The notes below the pieces were generated by a model. The model worked only from the letters and a program-made list of their open reading frames with translations. It did no database searches and had not been told where the DNA came from. 40,893 nucleotides of DNA from Chloroflexota bacterium. GTDB lineage: Bacteria > Chloroflexota > Anaerolineae > Aggregatilineales > Phototrophicaceae. Both the position numbers and the translations under genes were made by a program. Location of the stretch: positions 1-40,893 of the forward strand of contig VXLV01000105.1 in NCBI GenBank assembly GCA_009841405.1, in the 5' to 3' direction. The first letter of the stretch is position 1, and each line of letters starts with the position of its first letter. Positions 15,702 through 23,268 of the stretch are shown one piece after another.

Positions 15702-16958
15702 TTACTCTTGCGGCAGGGTGAAGCTGAAGGTCGTGCCGTCGGCTTCGACGCTGGTAGCCCAGATGCGCCCGTCATGCGCTTCGATGAAGCCGCGCGCGAT
15801 CGCCAGCCCCAAGCCCGTGCCACGCGCGCCATCGTTGCCGCGCATGCGCGAGCCTTCGCCGCGATAAAAGCTCTCGAAGAGGCGCGGCAGGACATCTTGC
15901 GGGATGAACGAGCCGCTGTTGTGAATGTCCATGCGGACATCGTCGCCCTCGCGCCAGGCGCGCAGGGTGACGCTGACACCGCTTTCGGCGTACTTGATGG
16001 CGTTGTCGAGAAGGTTCGTCAGCACGCGCTGGATCTTGTCCGGCGCCATTTGAATCATGTCAATATCGTCTGATACTTCGCCGACCAGCGTGATGCCGTT
16101 TTGATCCGCCTTGGCCGTCATACTGCCCAGCGTATCGGAGATCAAGTCGCGGATCGACGCCTGCTGCATGTTCAGCTTGAGATGGCCGACGTCCAGCTGC
16201 GCCAACTCGAACAAGTCGTCGATCAGGTGGCTCAGATGCTCGACCTCGGCGCGGCTGCTGTCCAGATAGCGCCGCACGGTCGCTTCATCGTCTACCACGC
16301 CATCCAGCATGGCTTCGATCATGACGCGCAGCGATGCCAGCGGCGTGCGCAAATCATGCGATACCCAGGCGGTCAGATCGCGCCGCGTCTGTTCGAGCTG
16401 CCGCTTCTGCTCCTCAACCTCCTCCAGATTCCGCGCCATGTCGTTGAAGGTATCGGCCAGTTGCGCGATTTCGTCATTGCCGGAGATCTTTAGGCGCACG
16501 GCGAAGTCGCGCCCCGCCAGCGCTTGCGTCGCCTCATGCAGCTTGCTCAGGCGGTCGGTCATGGTTTTGGATGCGAAGAAGCCGATTGTCAGCGCTGACA
16601 AACCGGCGAAAACCAGCAAGACCGAGGTCAGCGTGAGATAGTGCGCCTGGATGAAAGTGAGGCGCGCGATCACCCAGACGTTGAGGAAGATCATCAGCAC
16701 AAGCAGGGCGATCACCATCCAAATCGCCCAGCGCAAACTGCGAAACCATTCCAGGATGCCCAGCCGATAAAATGCGAAGGACAGCAAGGAGCTCATCAGA
16801 CCAGTTAGCGTCATGAAGGCCAGCAACTGCTCCACTTCGCCGCCGGGCAAGTCAAACATGACCAGCTCGCTGAACAGGGCGCCGGCGATGGGGATCGCCA
16901 TCACGATGAGGAAGATGATCAGCGGATGCTGCGGCAGTCTAAAATTCAGGCGCATCAT
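15702..16958 (-). CDS. Sensor histidine kinase (HAMP-HisKA-HATPase)
   Basis: A 418-residue membrane sensor kinase. It has four or five hydrophobic helices in the first 150 residues with only short loops, so it likely senses a membrane or intramembrane signal rather than using a large extracellular domain. Next come a HAMP linker (SKTMTDRLSKLHEATQALAG), the HisKA H-box WVSHDLRTPLASL with phospho-acceptor His201, the N-box LLDNAIKYAE, and the ATP-lid G-boxes (GNDGARGTGLGLAIARGFIE). The response regulator gene lies 14 bases upstream on the same strand, so the two form one operon. The signal is unknown. Confidence 0.95.
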   Translation of the reverse strand: MMRLNFRLPQHPLIIFLIVMAIPIAGALFSELVMFDLPGGEVEQLLAFMTLTGLMSSLLSFAFYRLGILEWFRSLRWAIWMVIALLVLMIFLNVWVIARLTFIQAHYLTLTSVLLVFAGLSALTIGFFASKTMTDRLSKLHEATQALAGRDFAVRLKISGNDEIAQLADTFNDMARNLEEVEEQKRQLEQTRRDLTAWVSHDLRTPLASLRVMIEAMLDGVVDDEATVRRYLDSSRAEVEHLSHLIDDLFELAQLDVGHLKLNMQQASIRDLISDTLGSMTAKADQNGITLVGEVSDDIDMIQMAPDKIQRVLTNLLDNAIKYAESGVSVTLRAWREGDDVRMDIHNSGSFIPQDVLPRLFESFYRGEGSRMRGNDGARGTGLGLAIARGFIEAHDGRIWATSVEADGTTFSFTLPQE

Positions 16959-16972
16959 CGGGTTTGCACTCC

Positions 16973-17701
16973 CTACTCCTCGGCCGCCGCTTCAAACTTG
17001 TAGCCGACGCCCCAGACTGTCTTCACATAGATCGGCTGGCTCGGGTTCGGCTCCAGCTTTTCCCGCAGGCGGCGCACATGAACCGTCACCGTGCTCTCGT
17101 CGCCGTAAAACTCGTAGCCCCAAACCTGATCCAGCAATTGCTGTCGCGTGAATACTTGTCGCGGATGCCGCAGCAGAAACCAGAGCAAGTCAAACTCTTT
17201 TGCCGTTAGCGCAGCGCCCTTGCCGTCAACGGTCACAGCGCGGCTGCGCGGGTCGAGCGATAGGCCGGCGAATTCCAGCGGCTGCTCGCTTTCGACTTCG
17301 GGCGGGCTGGCGCGGCGGAGGATAACTTTTACCCGCGCGACCAGTTCGCGCGGGCTGAAGGGCTTGGTCACATAGTCGTCGGCGCCCAGCTCCAGGCCGG
17401 CCACGCGGTCAACCTCGTTGGAGCGCGCCGTCAGCAGAATGATCGGGATATCGCCTTGCGCGCGCAGCGGATTATGATCGCTATTGCCGCGCAATCGACG
17501 GGTGATGGCGAAGCCGTCGACCCCCGGCAGCATGATATCCAGCACGATCAGGTCGGGCTGGCTGTCGTGCAAAATCGAGAGCGCCTCGGGCCCGGTCGCC
17601 GCTTCGGTGACTGCGTAGCCCTCCAACTCCAGGTAGCGCCGTACAACTTCCCGTATTGTCCGCTCGTCGTCCACTACCAATATGTTGCGCTGTTTGGCCA
17701 T
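16973..17701 (-). CDS. OmpR/PhoB-type response regulator
   Basis: A 242-residue two-domain regulator. The receiver domain shows the acidic pair VVDDE, phospho-acceptor Asp55 in LIVLDIMLPGVDG, the switch Thr in ILLTARS and Lys in VTKPFSPREL. The C-terminal winged helix has LTAKEFDLLWFLLRHPRQVF and the recognition region VTVHVRRLREKLE ending VWGVGYKF. I chose the ATG at 17701 preceded by GAGGGAAT; a start at 17719 would add six residues. Its partner kinase is encoded just downstream. Targets are unknown. Confidence 0.95.
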   Translation of the reverse strand: MAKQRNILVVDDERTIREVVRRYLELEGYAVTEAATGPEALSILHDSQPDLIVLDIMLPGVDGFAITRRLRGNSDHNPLRAQGDIPIILLTARSNEVDRVAGLELGADDYVTKPFSPRELVARVKVILRRASPPEVESEQPLEFAGLSLDPRSRAVTVDGKGAALTAKEFDLLWFLLRHPRQVFTRQQLLDQVWGYEFYGDESTVTVHVRRLREKLEPNPSQPIYVKTVWGVGYKFEAAAEE

Positions 17702-17851
17702 ATTCCCTCGCCGATTCATAGTTGCCCGTCACTCTTCATTCTAGCTTACATTACGCTTCTATCGGAACGCTTACGCCTTGAGCAGCAGACACGCGCGCGG
17801 CTTTGCGGTATGATGACGGGCATTCGAGAGAAACAAGGGAGAGCCTGTACG

Positions 17852-19231
17852 ATGGCCGACGCCGTGAAAAACGCAATCGACTACCTGCATGAGACGCAAG
17901 ACAAGATGATGGAGGATTACAAGGAATTGCTGCGCTTCCCTTCCATCAGCGCCGACCCCGCGTACGCCGATGATGTCAAAGCTTGCGCCGACTGGATCGT
18001 CGGCCAGCTTGAAGCCATGGGCTTCGACAATTGCGAAGCCATCGCGACCGCAGGCCTGCCCGTGGTTTACGGCGAATGGCTCAAAGCCGGCGCCGATAAG
18101 CCGACTATCCTGGTCTACGCGCACTACGATGTGCAGCCGGTGGACCCGCTGCCGCTGTGGCATTCGGAACCCTTTGAGGGCGTGATTCGCGACGGCAACA
18201 TGGTCGCGCGCGGCGCCAGCGACAATAAAGCCGGCGTCTGGGGCAACCTCAAAGTCTTCGAGGCGATGCTGCGCGCGAATGGCGAACTGCCCGTCAATAT
18301 CAAGATCATGTTTGAGGGCGAGGAAGAGTCCGGCTCGCCCAGCATTGAAGCCTTCGTCGAAGCCAATAAGGAGCGCTTGCAAGCCGACCTGCTGCTGAAC
18401 TGCGACGGCAACCTCAAGCCGGATGACCCGCAGCTCTGCTATGCCGGGCGCGGCATCGTCAGCGCCGAAGTCCGCGTGACCGGCCCCAGCGCCGATATCC
18501 ACTCCGGCCTGTACGGGGGCGTCGTGGAGAATCCGCTGCACGTCGCCGGGAAGATCATCGGCTCGTTCCACGATGACGCCGGACGCGTGCAATTGCCCGG
18601 TTACTACGACAGCTTAAGAGAAGTCAGCCCGGCCGAGAAAGAACGAATCGCCGCCGGCTTTCAAGACGACGAATTAAAGGAAGGAGCCGGCGTCGCCCAT
18701 TTCTGGGGCGAGAACATCGCACCGGCATCCGAGCGCGCCACGGTCTACCCCACGCTGGATGTCAACGGCATGTGGGGCGGCTATCAAGGCGCAGGCAACA
18801 AAACCATCATCCCGGCCGAAGCCGGCATCAAAATCACCATGCGCCTCGCGCCCGATCAAGACCCGCGAGTCGTCTCGCAGTTGCTCAAGCGGCATGTCGA
18901 GAGCTTCGCCAGCGATACCGTCGCCGTCAGCTGCGAGATCGGCGAAGAAGCCTGGTACTTCGAACTGGTCACCGACGGTCCCTGGCTGGAGGCGGTGCAA
19001 TCCGCGATTGAAGCGACGGTGGGCGGGCGCGCCCAACTGGTCCGCACTGGCGGCTCGATTCCTATCCTCGGCGTCTTCAACCGGATGATCGGCCTGCCCA
19101 TCACCGGCTTCGGCTATGGCGATGGCGAAGGCATCCACTCCCCCAACGAGCATCTGAAAATCGACACGTTTGTCAAATCGCTGGAAGCGGCTGTGCGGCT
19201 GTATCACAATTTGGGGGGAGTCGCGGATTAG
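17852..19231 (+). CDS. M20-family metallopeptidase (dipeptidase)
   Basis: A 459-residue M20 peptidase with a co-catalytic zinc site. Motifs are VYAHYDVQPVDP (His ligand and catalytic Asp), ARGASDNKAGV (bridging Asp), EGEEESGSPS (catalytic Glu then Glu ligand), LNCDGN, and EGIHSPNEH near the C terminus (His ligand). A lid/dimerisation domain is inserted after GPSADIHSGLYGG. The pattern matches the cytosolic non-specific dipeptidase/carnosinase-like group (M20 dipeptidases). The ATG at 17852 follows GGGAGAG; the frame is open further upstream, antisense to the response regulator, and that part is not coding. It is divergent from the two-component genes. Confidence 0.93.
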   Translation: MADAVKNAIDYLHETQDKMMEDYKELLRFPSISADPAYADDVKACADWIVGQLEAMGFDNCEAIATAGLPVVYGEWLKAGADKPTILVYAHYDVQPVDPLPLWHSEPFEGVIRDGNMVARGASDNKAGVWGNLKVFEAMLRANGELPVNIKIMFEGEEESGSPSIEAFVEANKERLQADLLLNCDGNLKPDDPQLCYAGRGIVSAEVRVTGPSADIHSGLYGGVVENPLHVAGKIIGSFHDDAGRVQLPGYYDSLREVSPAEKERIAAGFQDDELKEGAGVAHFWGENIAPASERATVYPTLDVNGMWGGYQGAGNKTIIPAEAGIKITMRLAPDQDPRVVSQLLKRHVESFASDTVAVSCEIGEEAWYFELVTDGPWLEAVQSAIEATVGGRAQLVRTGGSIPILGVFNRMIGLPITGFGYGDGEGIHSPNEHLKIDTFVKSLEAAVRLYHNLGGVAD

Positions 19232-19254
19232 CGCCGCCAGACAGACTCGATAAG

Positions 19255-19565
19255 TTTGTAGGGGCGACCTAATAGGTCGCCCGCTAAATCAGCAGCCCCA
19301 GCGCCACGAAGACCAAGCCCAGCAGCACAAAGAGATAAGCCGAGCGCTGCGTCTTTTCGTCCCAGGCCTCGGTTCGCTCGGGGTTGTCGGCTCGCCAGCG
19401 CGGCTCAAGCGAATACAGCCGCCACACGATATCGCGCCGGAAGACGCAGAGCGCGGCCAGCAGCCAAAACGCCAGCCCGCCCAGAATCAGAATCCAGTCA
19501 CCCATGCAAAGTTCTCATTGCCTTTACGTTGAAAGACGGGCGACTCACCGAGTCGCCCCTACAAA
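19255..19565. mobile_element. Inverted-repeat-bounded segment enclosing a small gene
   Basis: The segment begins TTTGTAGGGGCGAC (19255-19268) and ends with its exact inverse GTCGCCCCTACAAA (19552-19565). Each end is itself part of a GGGCGAC palindrome (19262-19282, inner stem ACCTA/TAGGT; 19538-19558, inner stem ACTC/GAGT). Other copies of this repeat have 20-30 bases between the two palindromes, but here a 73-codon gene fills the interior. It may be a MITE-like unit with cargo, or two separate repeat insertions. No target-site duplication is clear. Confidence 0.45.
19284..19505 (-). CDS. Small two-helix membrane protein, unknown function
   Basis: A 73-residue protein with an N-terminal helix (ILILGGLAFWLLAALCVF), a polar middle segment rich in Trp and charged residues (RLYSLEPRWRADNPERTEAW), and a second helix (YLFVLLGLVFVALGLLI). 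The arrangement is that of a small membrane protein with both ends on the same side. Its TAG stop lies directly next to the left palindromic repeat, and the right palindrome is 32 bases before its start. The codon pattern and clean helices support a real gene. I do not recognise the family with certainty. Confidence 0.65.
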   Translation of the reverse strand: MGDWILILGGLAFWLLAALCVFRRDIVWRLYSLEPRWRADNPERTEAWDEKTQRSAYLFVLLGLVFVALGLLI

Positions 19566-19580
19566 GTCGCGATTGTATCC

Positions 19581-20732
19581 CTAATTCGGCTGCAAGATGA
19601 TCTTGGCGTCTTCGCGGCTCTCCAGGCGCTTGAAAGCCGCAATGGCATCATCCAACGGCAGGCGCGCGCTGACCATCTGGCGCATGTCGATGCGCCCGGC
19701 CGCCATCATGCTGATCACGTGCTGGAAGGGGCCGCCGGCGTGCCCCAGCGAGCCGGCATACTGCACGCCCATGCGCTTGTACGCCACGATCGGCACGGTC
19801 GGGTTGGCCTCGCCCATGCCGATGTCGATGATTGATGAATTCACCGCCAGGCAGCGGTCGAGCCGCTCGATGGTCTGGTCGGCGAAACCGGCGCATTCCA
19901 CCACATAATCGACGCCGCGCCCCAGCGTCTGCTCCATGATGACCGCGTCCAGGTCGATGCCGATGGGGTCAAAGGCGGCGCTGGCGCCCATCTTCATGGC
20001 GGTGTCGCGCCGGCTCGCCGAGGGGTCGAAGACGATGACCTGCCCGGCGCCGGCGGCGATGACCAGCGCTTGCGCCGCCAAGCCAATCGGGCCCGCGCCG
20101 AAGATCACGACATTGTTGCCCGGCTGCCAATTATGCAGGCGGTTGAACAGCCCTTGATAGGAGACGCCGGTCGGCTCGACCATGGCGCCCATGACCAGCG
20201 CTTCCTCTTCGCCGTAGCGCTCGGCGATTTCGTCCAGCTTCCAGCAGTACTTGGCGCGGACGGGCAGGTATTGCGCCATCGCGCCCGGGATTGTGAAACC
20301 GGTTTCTTCGATATCCAGGCAGTGATTGACGAAACCCTTGCGGCAGGCGATGCATTCGCCGCACCATTGAATCTCCTCGACCGCGACCAGGTCGCCAACG
20401 CGCAAGCCCTTGACTTCCGGCCCGACCTCGACGATGCGCCCGGCGTACTCGTGGCCGATGATATTCGGCGTATGCACCAGGCCCGGGTAGACCATGTAGC
20501 CGTCGGCGCCCGCCTCGTACATGTGCATGTCCGAGCCGCAGATGCCCACCGCCGCCACCGCCAGCAACGCCTGATCGGGCTTGAGCGCCGGGTCGGGCAC
20601 ATCGCCAAGCTCGATTCGCGGACGCTTCCAGGTCATATTAGCGTTGCGCGGTCGGCGCAGCTTACGCTCGCTATCGGTCAAGTCGTAGCCGGGCTTGGGC
20701 GCCCAGTCGGCTGTCAGGGTCAGTGCTTTCAT
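19581..20732 (-). CDS. Zinc-dependent medium-chain alcohol dehydrogenase (scyllo-inosose/threonine dehydrogenase-like)
   Basis: A 383-residue MDR enzyme. The catalytic zinc site is Cys65 (GICGSDMHMYE) with His94-Glu95 (GHEYAG), and the structural zinc site is Cys124, Cys127, Cys130 and Cys138 in CGECIACRKGFVNHC. The Rossmann motif is GAGPIGLAAQALV. The long N-terminal stretch with TWKRPRIELGD, the DGYMVYPGL loop, LVEPT-like VEPTGVSYQ and GSLGHAGGPFQHVISMMA are reminiscent of the scyllo-inosose 3-dehydrogenase described in Thermotoga. I infer a cyclitol or sugar dehydrogenase. The ATG at 20732 follows GGAAAGGAAG. A CACAGAGG repeat (20753-20790) lies just upstream of the ribosome site. The exact substrate is uncertain. 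Confidence 0.85.
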   Translation of the reverse strand: MKALTLTADWAPKPGYDLTDSERKLRRPRNANMTWKRPRIELGDVPDPALKPDQALLAVAAVGICGSDMHMYEAGADGYMVYPGLVHTPNIIGHEYAGRIVEVGPEVKGLRVGDLVAVEEIQWCGECIACRKGFVNHCLDIEETGFTIPGAMAQYLPVRAKYCWKLDEIAERYGEEEALVMGAMVEPTGVSYQGLFNRLHNWQPGNNVVIFGAGPIGLAAQALVIAAGAGQVIVFDPSASRRDTAMKMGASAAFDPIGIDLDAVIMEQTLGRGVDYVVECAGFADQTIERLDRCLAVNSSIIDIGMGEANPTVPIVAYKRMGVQYAGSLGHAGGPFQHVISMMAAGRIDMRQMVSARLPLDDAIAAFKRLESREDAKIILQPN

Positions 20733-20752
20733 GGTCGGCTTCCTTTCCTTCA

Positions 20753-20790
20753 CCACAGAGGAAAATGAGGGCACACAGAGGGCACAGAGG
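20753..20790. repeat. CACAGAGG-family repeat
   Basis: CCACAGAGGAAAATGAGG followed by GCACACAGAGGGCACAGAGG. It lies 20 bases upstream of the alcohol dehydrogenase start, between any promoter and the ribosome site, so it would be in the 5' leader. The rest of the gap up to 20969 shows nothing I can support. Confidence 0.8.
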
Positions 20791-20969
20791 AATGTCTATT
20801 GCTTCAACGCTCACTCAACGTATACCACAGCTCTTCCTGTGAACTTTCGCTGACAAAACATTGATGGAAGGCTTTACTCGGTACCCTCGTGTTTTACTCT
20901 GTGTAGTAGGGCAGTGTCTACGCGCCCCTCGGTGGCAAATGCTTGTGCATGACTCGCTTGCGATTACAC

Positions 20970-21938
20970 TTAGTTGTTCACGGCGTGGAAATCGTTCCAT
21001 TGCGCTTTGTAGTCGCGCATGCCTTCCAGTACCTTGTATGTGCTTCGTCCCAGGGCTTTCCTTGTCTTTTCATTGCTGGTGACGATGCGGAAAGGGATAT
21101 TCATGTGTCGATAGCGGTCAAGCACGACTGGATCGGTCGGCACAGGCACGATAAGCGTCCGGTCGACATTGAAGATATCGGCGAAATGATAAGCGAACTG
21201 CAAGCGGCTGACCGCCTCGCTGCCCCAGCAGTGGAAGACGCCGTTTTCGTCGTGCTCGGCCAGGCGCAGCAGCATCTCAGCGCCGTCAGACGCCAGGGTG
21301 GCATGCGCGACCTCGTTGACCTTGGGACCGGTCCAGATCTCTGCGATTAAGCCGCGCGAGAGCTGGTCCACCACATAATTGCCCAGGTCGAAGCCGACAT
21401 CGTTCTGCTTGCGCAGCAGCGACGGCGTGCTGTAGTTGATGCCGTAGACGCCAGCCAGCCGGCCGATGCCGTAGCTCAAGCCGTGCACGCCCATGATATC
21501 GCGCTCGCAGACCGCTTTCATGAAGCCATAGAAGAGCACCGGCATGGGCGGCGAGTCTTCGTCTACTAACGGCTGTTGGCCGTCGAAGACCCAGTCGGAC
21601 GAGACGAAGACGTAACGCGCGCCGATCTCCGCGCAGCTCCGCGCGAATGCCAGGTTGCCGCCCACAGTGGCCCCCCAGACGGCGGCGCGATTGGCGTCCA
21701 TGTAGGCGTGATCCAGGATGGCCGCGCAGTGAATCACGGCATCGGGCTTGTAGCGCCGCAGCGACGCCCGCACGGCGTCAGCATCGGCCATATCCAGCGG
21801 ATCCAATTCGTAGTCGACATCCCACTCCGGTTCGGGCCCGTACTGCGAGGCGATGATTTCGATGTCGCCGCGCGCCCGCGCCAGCCGGATGATATTGCTG
21901 CCGACCAGTCCGGTGCCGCCGGTGATATAGAGTCGCAT
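20970..21938 (-). CDS. RmlD-like NAD(P)-dependent sugar reductase/epimerase (extended SDR)
   Basis: A 322-residue extended SDR with the N-terminal dinucleotide motif ITGGTGLVGSNII, the VIHCAAILDH strand, the catalytic Ser region VFVSSDWVFDG and the YxxxK motif as YGFMK. The SDWVFDG and DED...PVLFYG segments match the RmlD/dTDP-4-dehydrorhamnose reductase-like branch, but the gene is not in a rhamnose cluster, so another sugar or sugar-acid substrate is likely. It is transcribed divergently from the DapA-family gene through a 127-base gap with overlapping promoters. The neighbours point to a role in sugar catabolism, which is inference. Confidence 0.85.
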   Translation of the reverse strand: MRLYITGGTGLVGSNIIRLARARGDIEIIASQYGPEPEWDVDYELDPLDMADADAVRASLRRYKPDAVIHCAAILDHAYMDANRAAVWGATVGGNLAFARSCAEIGARYVFVSSDWVFDGQQPLVDEDSPPMPVLFYGFMKAVCERDIMGVHGLSYGIGRLAGVYGINYSTPSLLRKQNDVGFDLGNYVVDQLSRGLIAEIWTGPKVNEVAHATLASDGAEMLLRLAEHDENGVFHCWGSEAVSRLQFAYHFADIFNVDRTLIVPVPTDPVVLDRYRHMNIPFRIVTSNEKTRKALGRSTYKVLEGMRDYKAQWNDFHAVNN

Positions 21939-21980
21939 ACTTGTCCTTTCGCCGGTTGCGAGTATGAGCCGCGAAGCGCG

Positions 21981-22009
21981 TTGCAGCCAGCGCGCTAAAC
22001 ATATATGAT
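21981..22009 (+). promoter_or_regulatory. Promoter for the DapA-family gene
   Basis: -35-like TTGCAG (21981-21986), a 17-base spacer, and -10 TATGAT (22004-22009). The -10 box directly abuts the -10 box of the opposing promoter. Confidence 0.45.
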
Positions 22010-22026
22010 AGTCCTCGCCTTGTCAA
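21998..22026 (-). promoter_or_regulatory. Promoter for the RmlD-like gene
   Basis: On the minus strand a consensus -35 TTGACA (22021-22026), a 17-base spacer and -10 TATGTT (21998-22003). It shares DNA with the divergent promoter, and the palindrome CATATATG (22000-22007) sits across both -10 boxes. Confidence 0.55.
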
Positions 22027-22065
22027 TCAGCCGCGTACGCGATGACTAGCTGGAGTGAACGCACT

Positions 22066-22977
22066 ATGCTCGAAGGCATCGCCCCGATTTTATTCACGCC
22101 CTTTGACGAAAACGGCGAAATCGACGCCGACGGCCTGCGCAAAATCGCGCGCTTCGAAGTCGACGGCGGCGTGCACGCTATCGGCATCAATGGTTTCGCC
22201 AGCGAAGCGTACAAGATGACCGATGGCGAGCGCCTTGAGAATGTCGAAATCGTCGCCGGCGAATTGGCTGGGGCGCTGCCGCTCGTCATCGGCATCGCGC
22301 CAACCAGCCTGGAAGCGGCGGTCAAGCAAGCGCGACAGCTTGCGCCCTATCGGCCGGCCGCCCTGATGACGCTGCCGCCGGCGACCATGGATAACGGCCC
22401 GCGCGCGCTGGTTGACTTCTACATCGACTTTGGCCGCGTCTGCGATGTGCCCATTATCATCCAGCAGGCGCCGCATATCCCGATGTATCGCCATACTGAG
22501 CTGCCCGCGGAAGCGCTGGCCGAGATCGCCGATCGCGCGCCCAGCGTGAAGTACTTCAAGCTCGAGGGGCCCGGCTCGGCCGCGAAGATGAAAGCGCTGG
22601 CGCCCTTGCTCGCCGAAGACCGGCGGATGTTCGGCGGCGGCGGGGGCATCAGCGCGCTCGACGAATTGCGCAGCGGCGCCGGCGGCTTGATTCCGGGCGT
22701 CGGCTTCAACGAGATCTTCCTCGCCGCCTGGGGCAAGTGGACGCGGGGCGAAGCCGACGCGGCGGCAGGCATCATCAAAGCTGGCGACGCCTTGATCAAA
22801 GCGGTCTCCGGCAGCGGCCACGAATTCTCGCTGCACATGCGCAAGCAGCTGATGAAGCGCTACGGCGCCATCACATGCGCCCATGTCCGCCGCCCGACGC
22901 CGCCCTTCGACGAAGGTGTTTTGCCCGCCTTCTTTGCTATAGTTGACGCGCTTGACCTGCGCGTTTCCAGAGCCTGA
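22066..22977 (+). CDS. DapA-family (class I aldolase) enzyme, sugar-acid aldolase or dehydratase
   Basis: A 303-residue member of the dihydrodipicolinate synthase/N-acetylneuraminate lyase family. It is a TIM barrel that acts through a Schiff base, here Lys165 in VKYFKLEGPG. Aligned with E. coli DapA, the usual GTTGE loop reads GINGFASEAYK, and the catalytic Tyr133 of the ILYNVP motif is replaced by Gln133 (IIQQAP). It is therefore not lysine-pathway DapA. Family members with such changes act on 2-keto-3-deoxy sugar acids. The next gene on the same strand is a dioxovalerate-type dehydrogenase, so a keto-deoxy-acid dehydratase is the best guess; an aldolase is the alternative. The ATG at 22066 has GGAGTG ten bases upstream. 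Confidence 0.85.
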   Translation: MLEGIAPILFTPFDENGEIDADGLRKIARFEVDGGVHAIGINGFASEAYKMTDGERLENVEIVAGELAGALPLVIGIAPTSLEAAVKQARQLAPYRPAALMTLPPATMDNGPRALVDFYIDFGRVCDVPIIIQQAPHIPMYRHTELPAEALAEIADRAPSVKYFKLEGPGSAAKMKALAPLLAEDRRMFGGGGGISALDELRSGAGGLIPGVGFNEIFLAAWGKWTRGEADAAAGIIKAGDALIKAVSGSGHEFSLHMRKQLMKRYGAITCAHVRRPTPPFDEGVLPAFFAIVDALDLRVSRA

Positions 22978-23030
22978 CAGCTGTATGTTAGCGTCGCCCT
23001 AGTTCGTGCGAGTAAGTTACGAAAGTGCTT

Positions 23031-23194
23031 ACCACAGAGGATAATGAGGATACACAGAGGGCACAGAGAAAAGCAGTTTTGCGAAGATAGGCCAGCGAGT
23101 TTTTCATTTGTTGGAGGGCTGCCTGAATTGCGGCAGAATCGAAACATTACAAATCCCTCTGTGCTCTCTGTGTAGCCTCGTTCTCCTCTGTGGT
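23031..23194. repeat. Inverted pair of CACAGAGG-family repeats
   Basis: The left copy (23031-23068) contains ACCACAGAGGATAATGAGG and ACACAGAGGGCACAGAG. The right copy (23156-23194) is its imperfect inverse, CTCTGTGCTCTCTGTGTAG and CTCGTTCTCCTCTGTGGT. The two arms of nearly 40 bases are separated by about 87 bases and could fold into a long hairpin. This fills most of the gap between the DapA-family gene and the aldehyde dehydrogenase gene. Confidence 0.8.
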
Positions 23195-23268
23195 AAAAGA
23201 AAAGTCACTTGAGACGAGATTTGCGCGACTCACTAGAGTTCACACAGAATCAGACAGGAGACCAATCC

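Noticed and set aside
17456..17851. N-terminal extension of the M20 peptidase frame
   Set aside because: It is antisense to the response regulator, and the family N terminus and ribosome site are at 17852.
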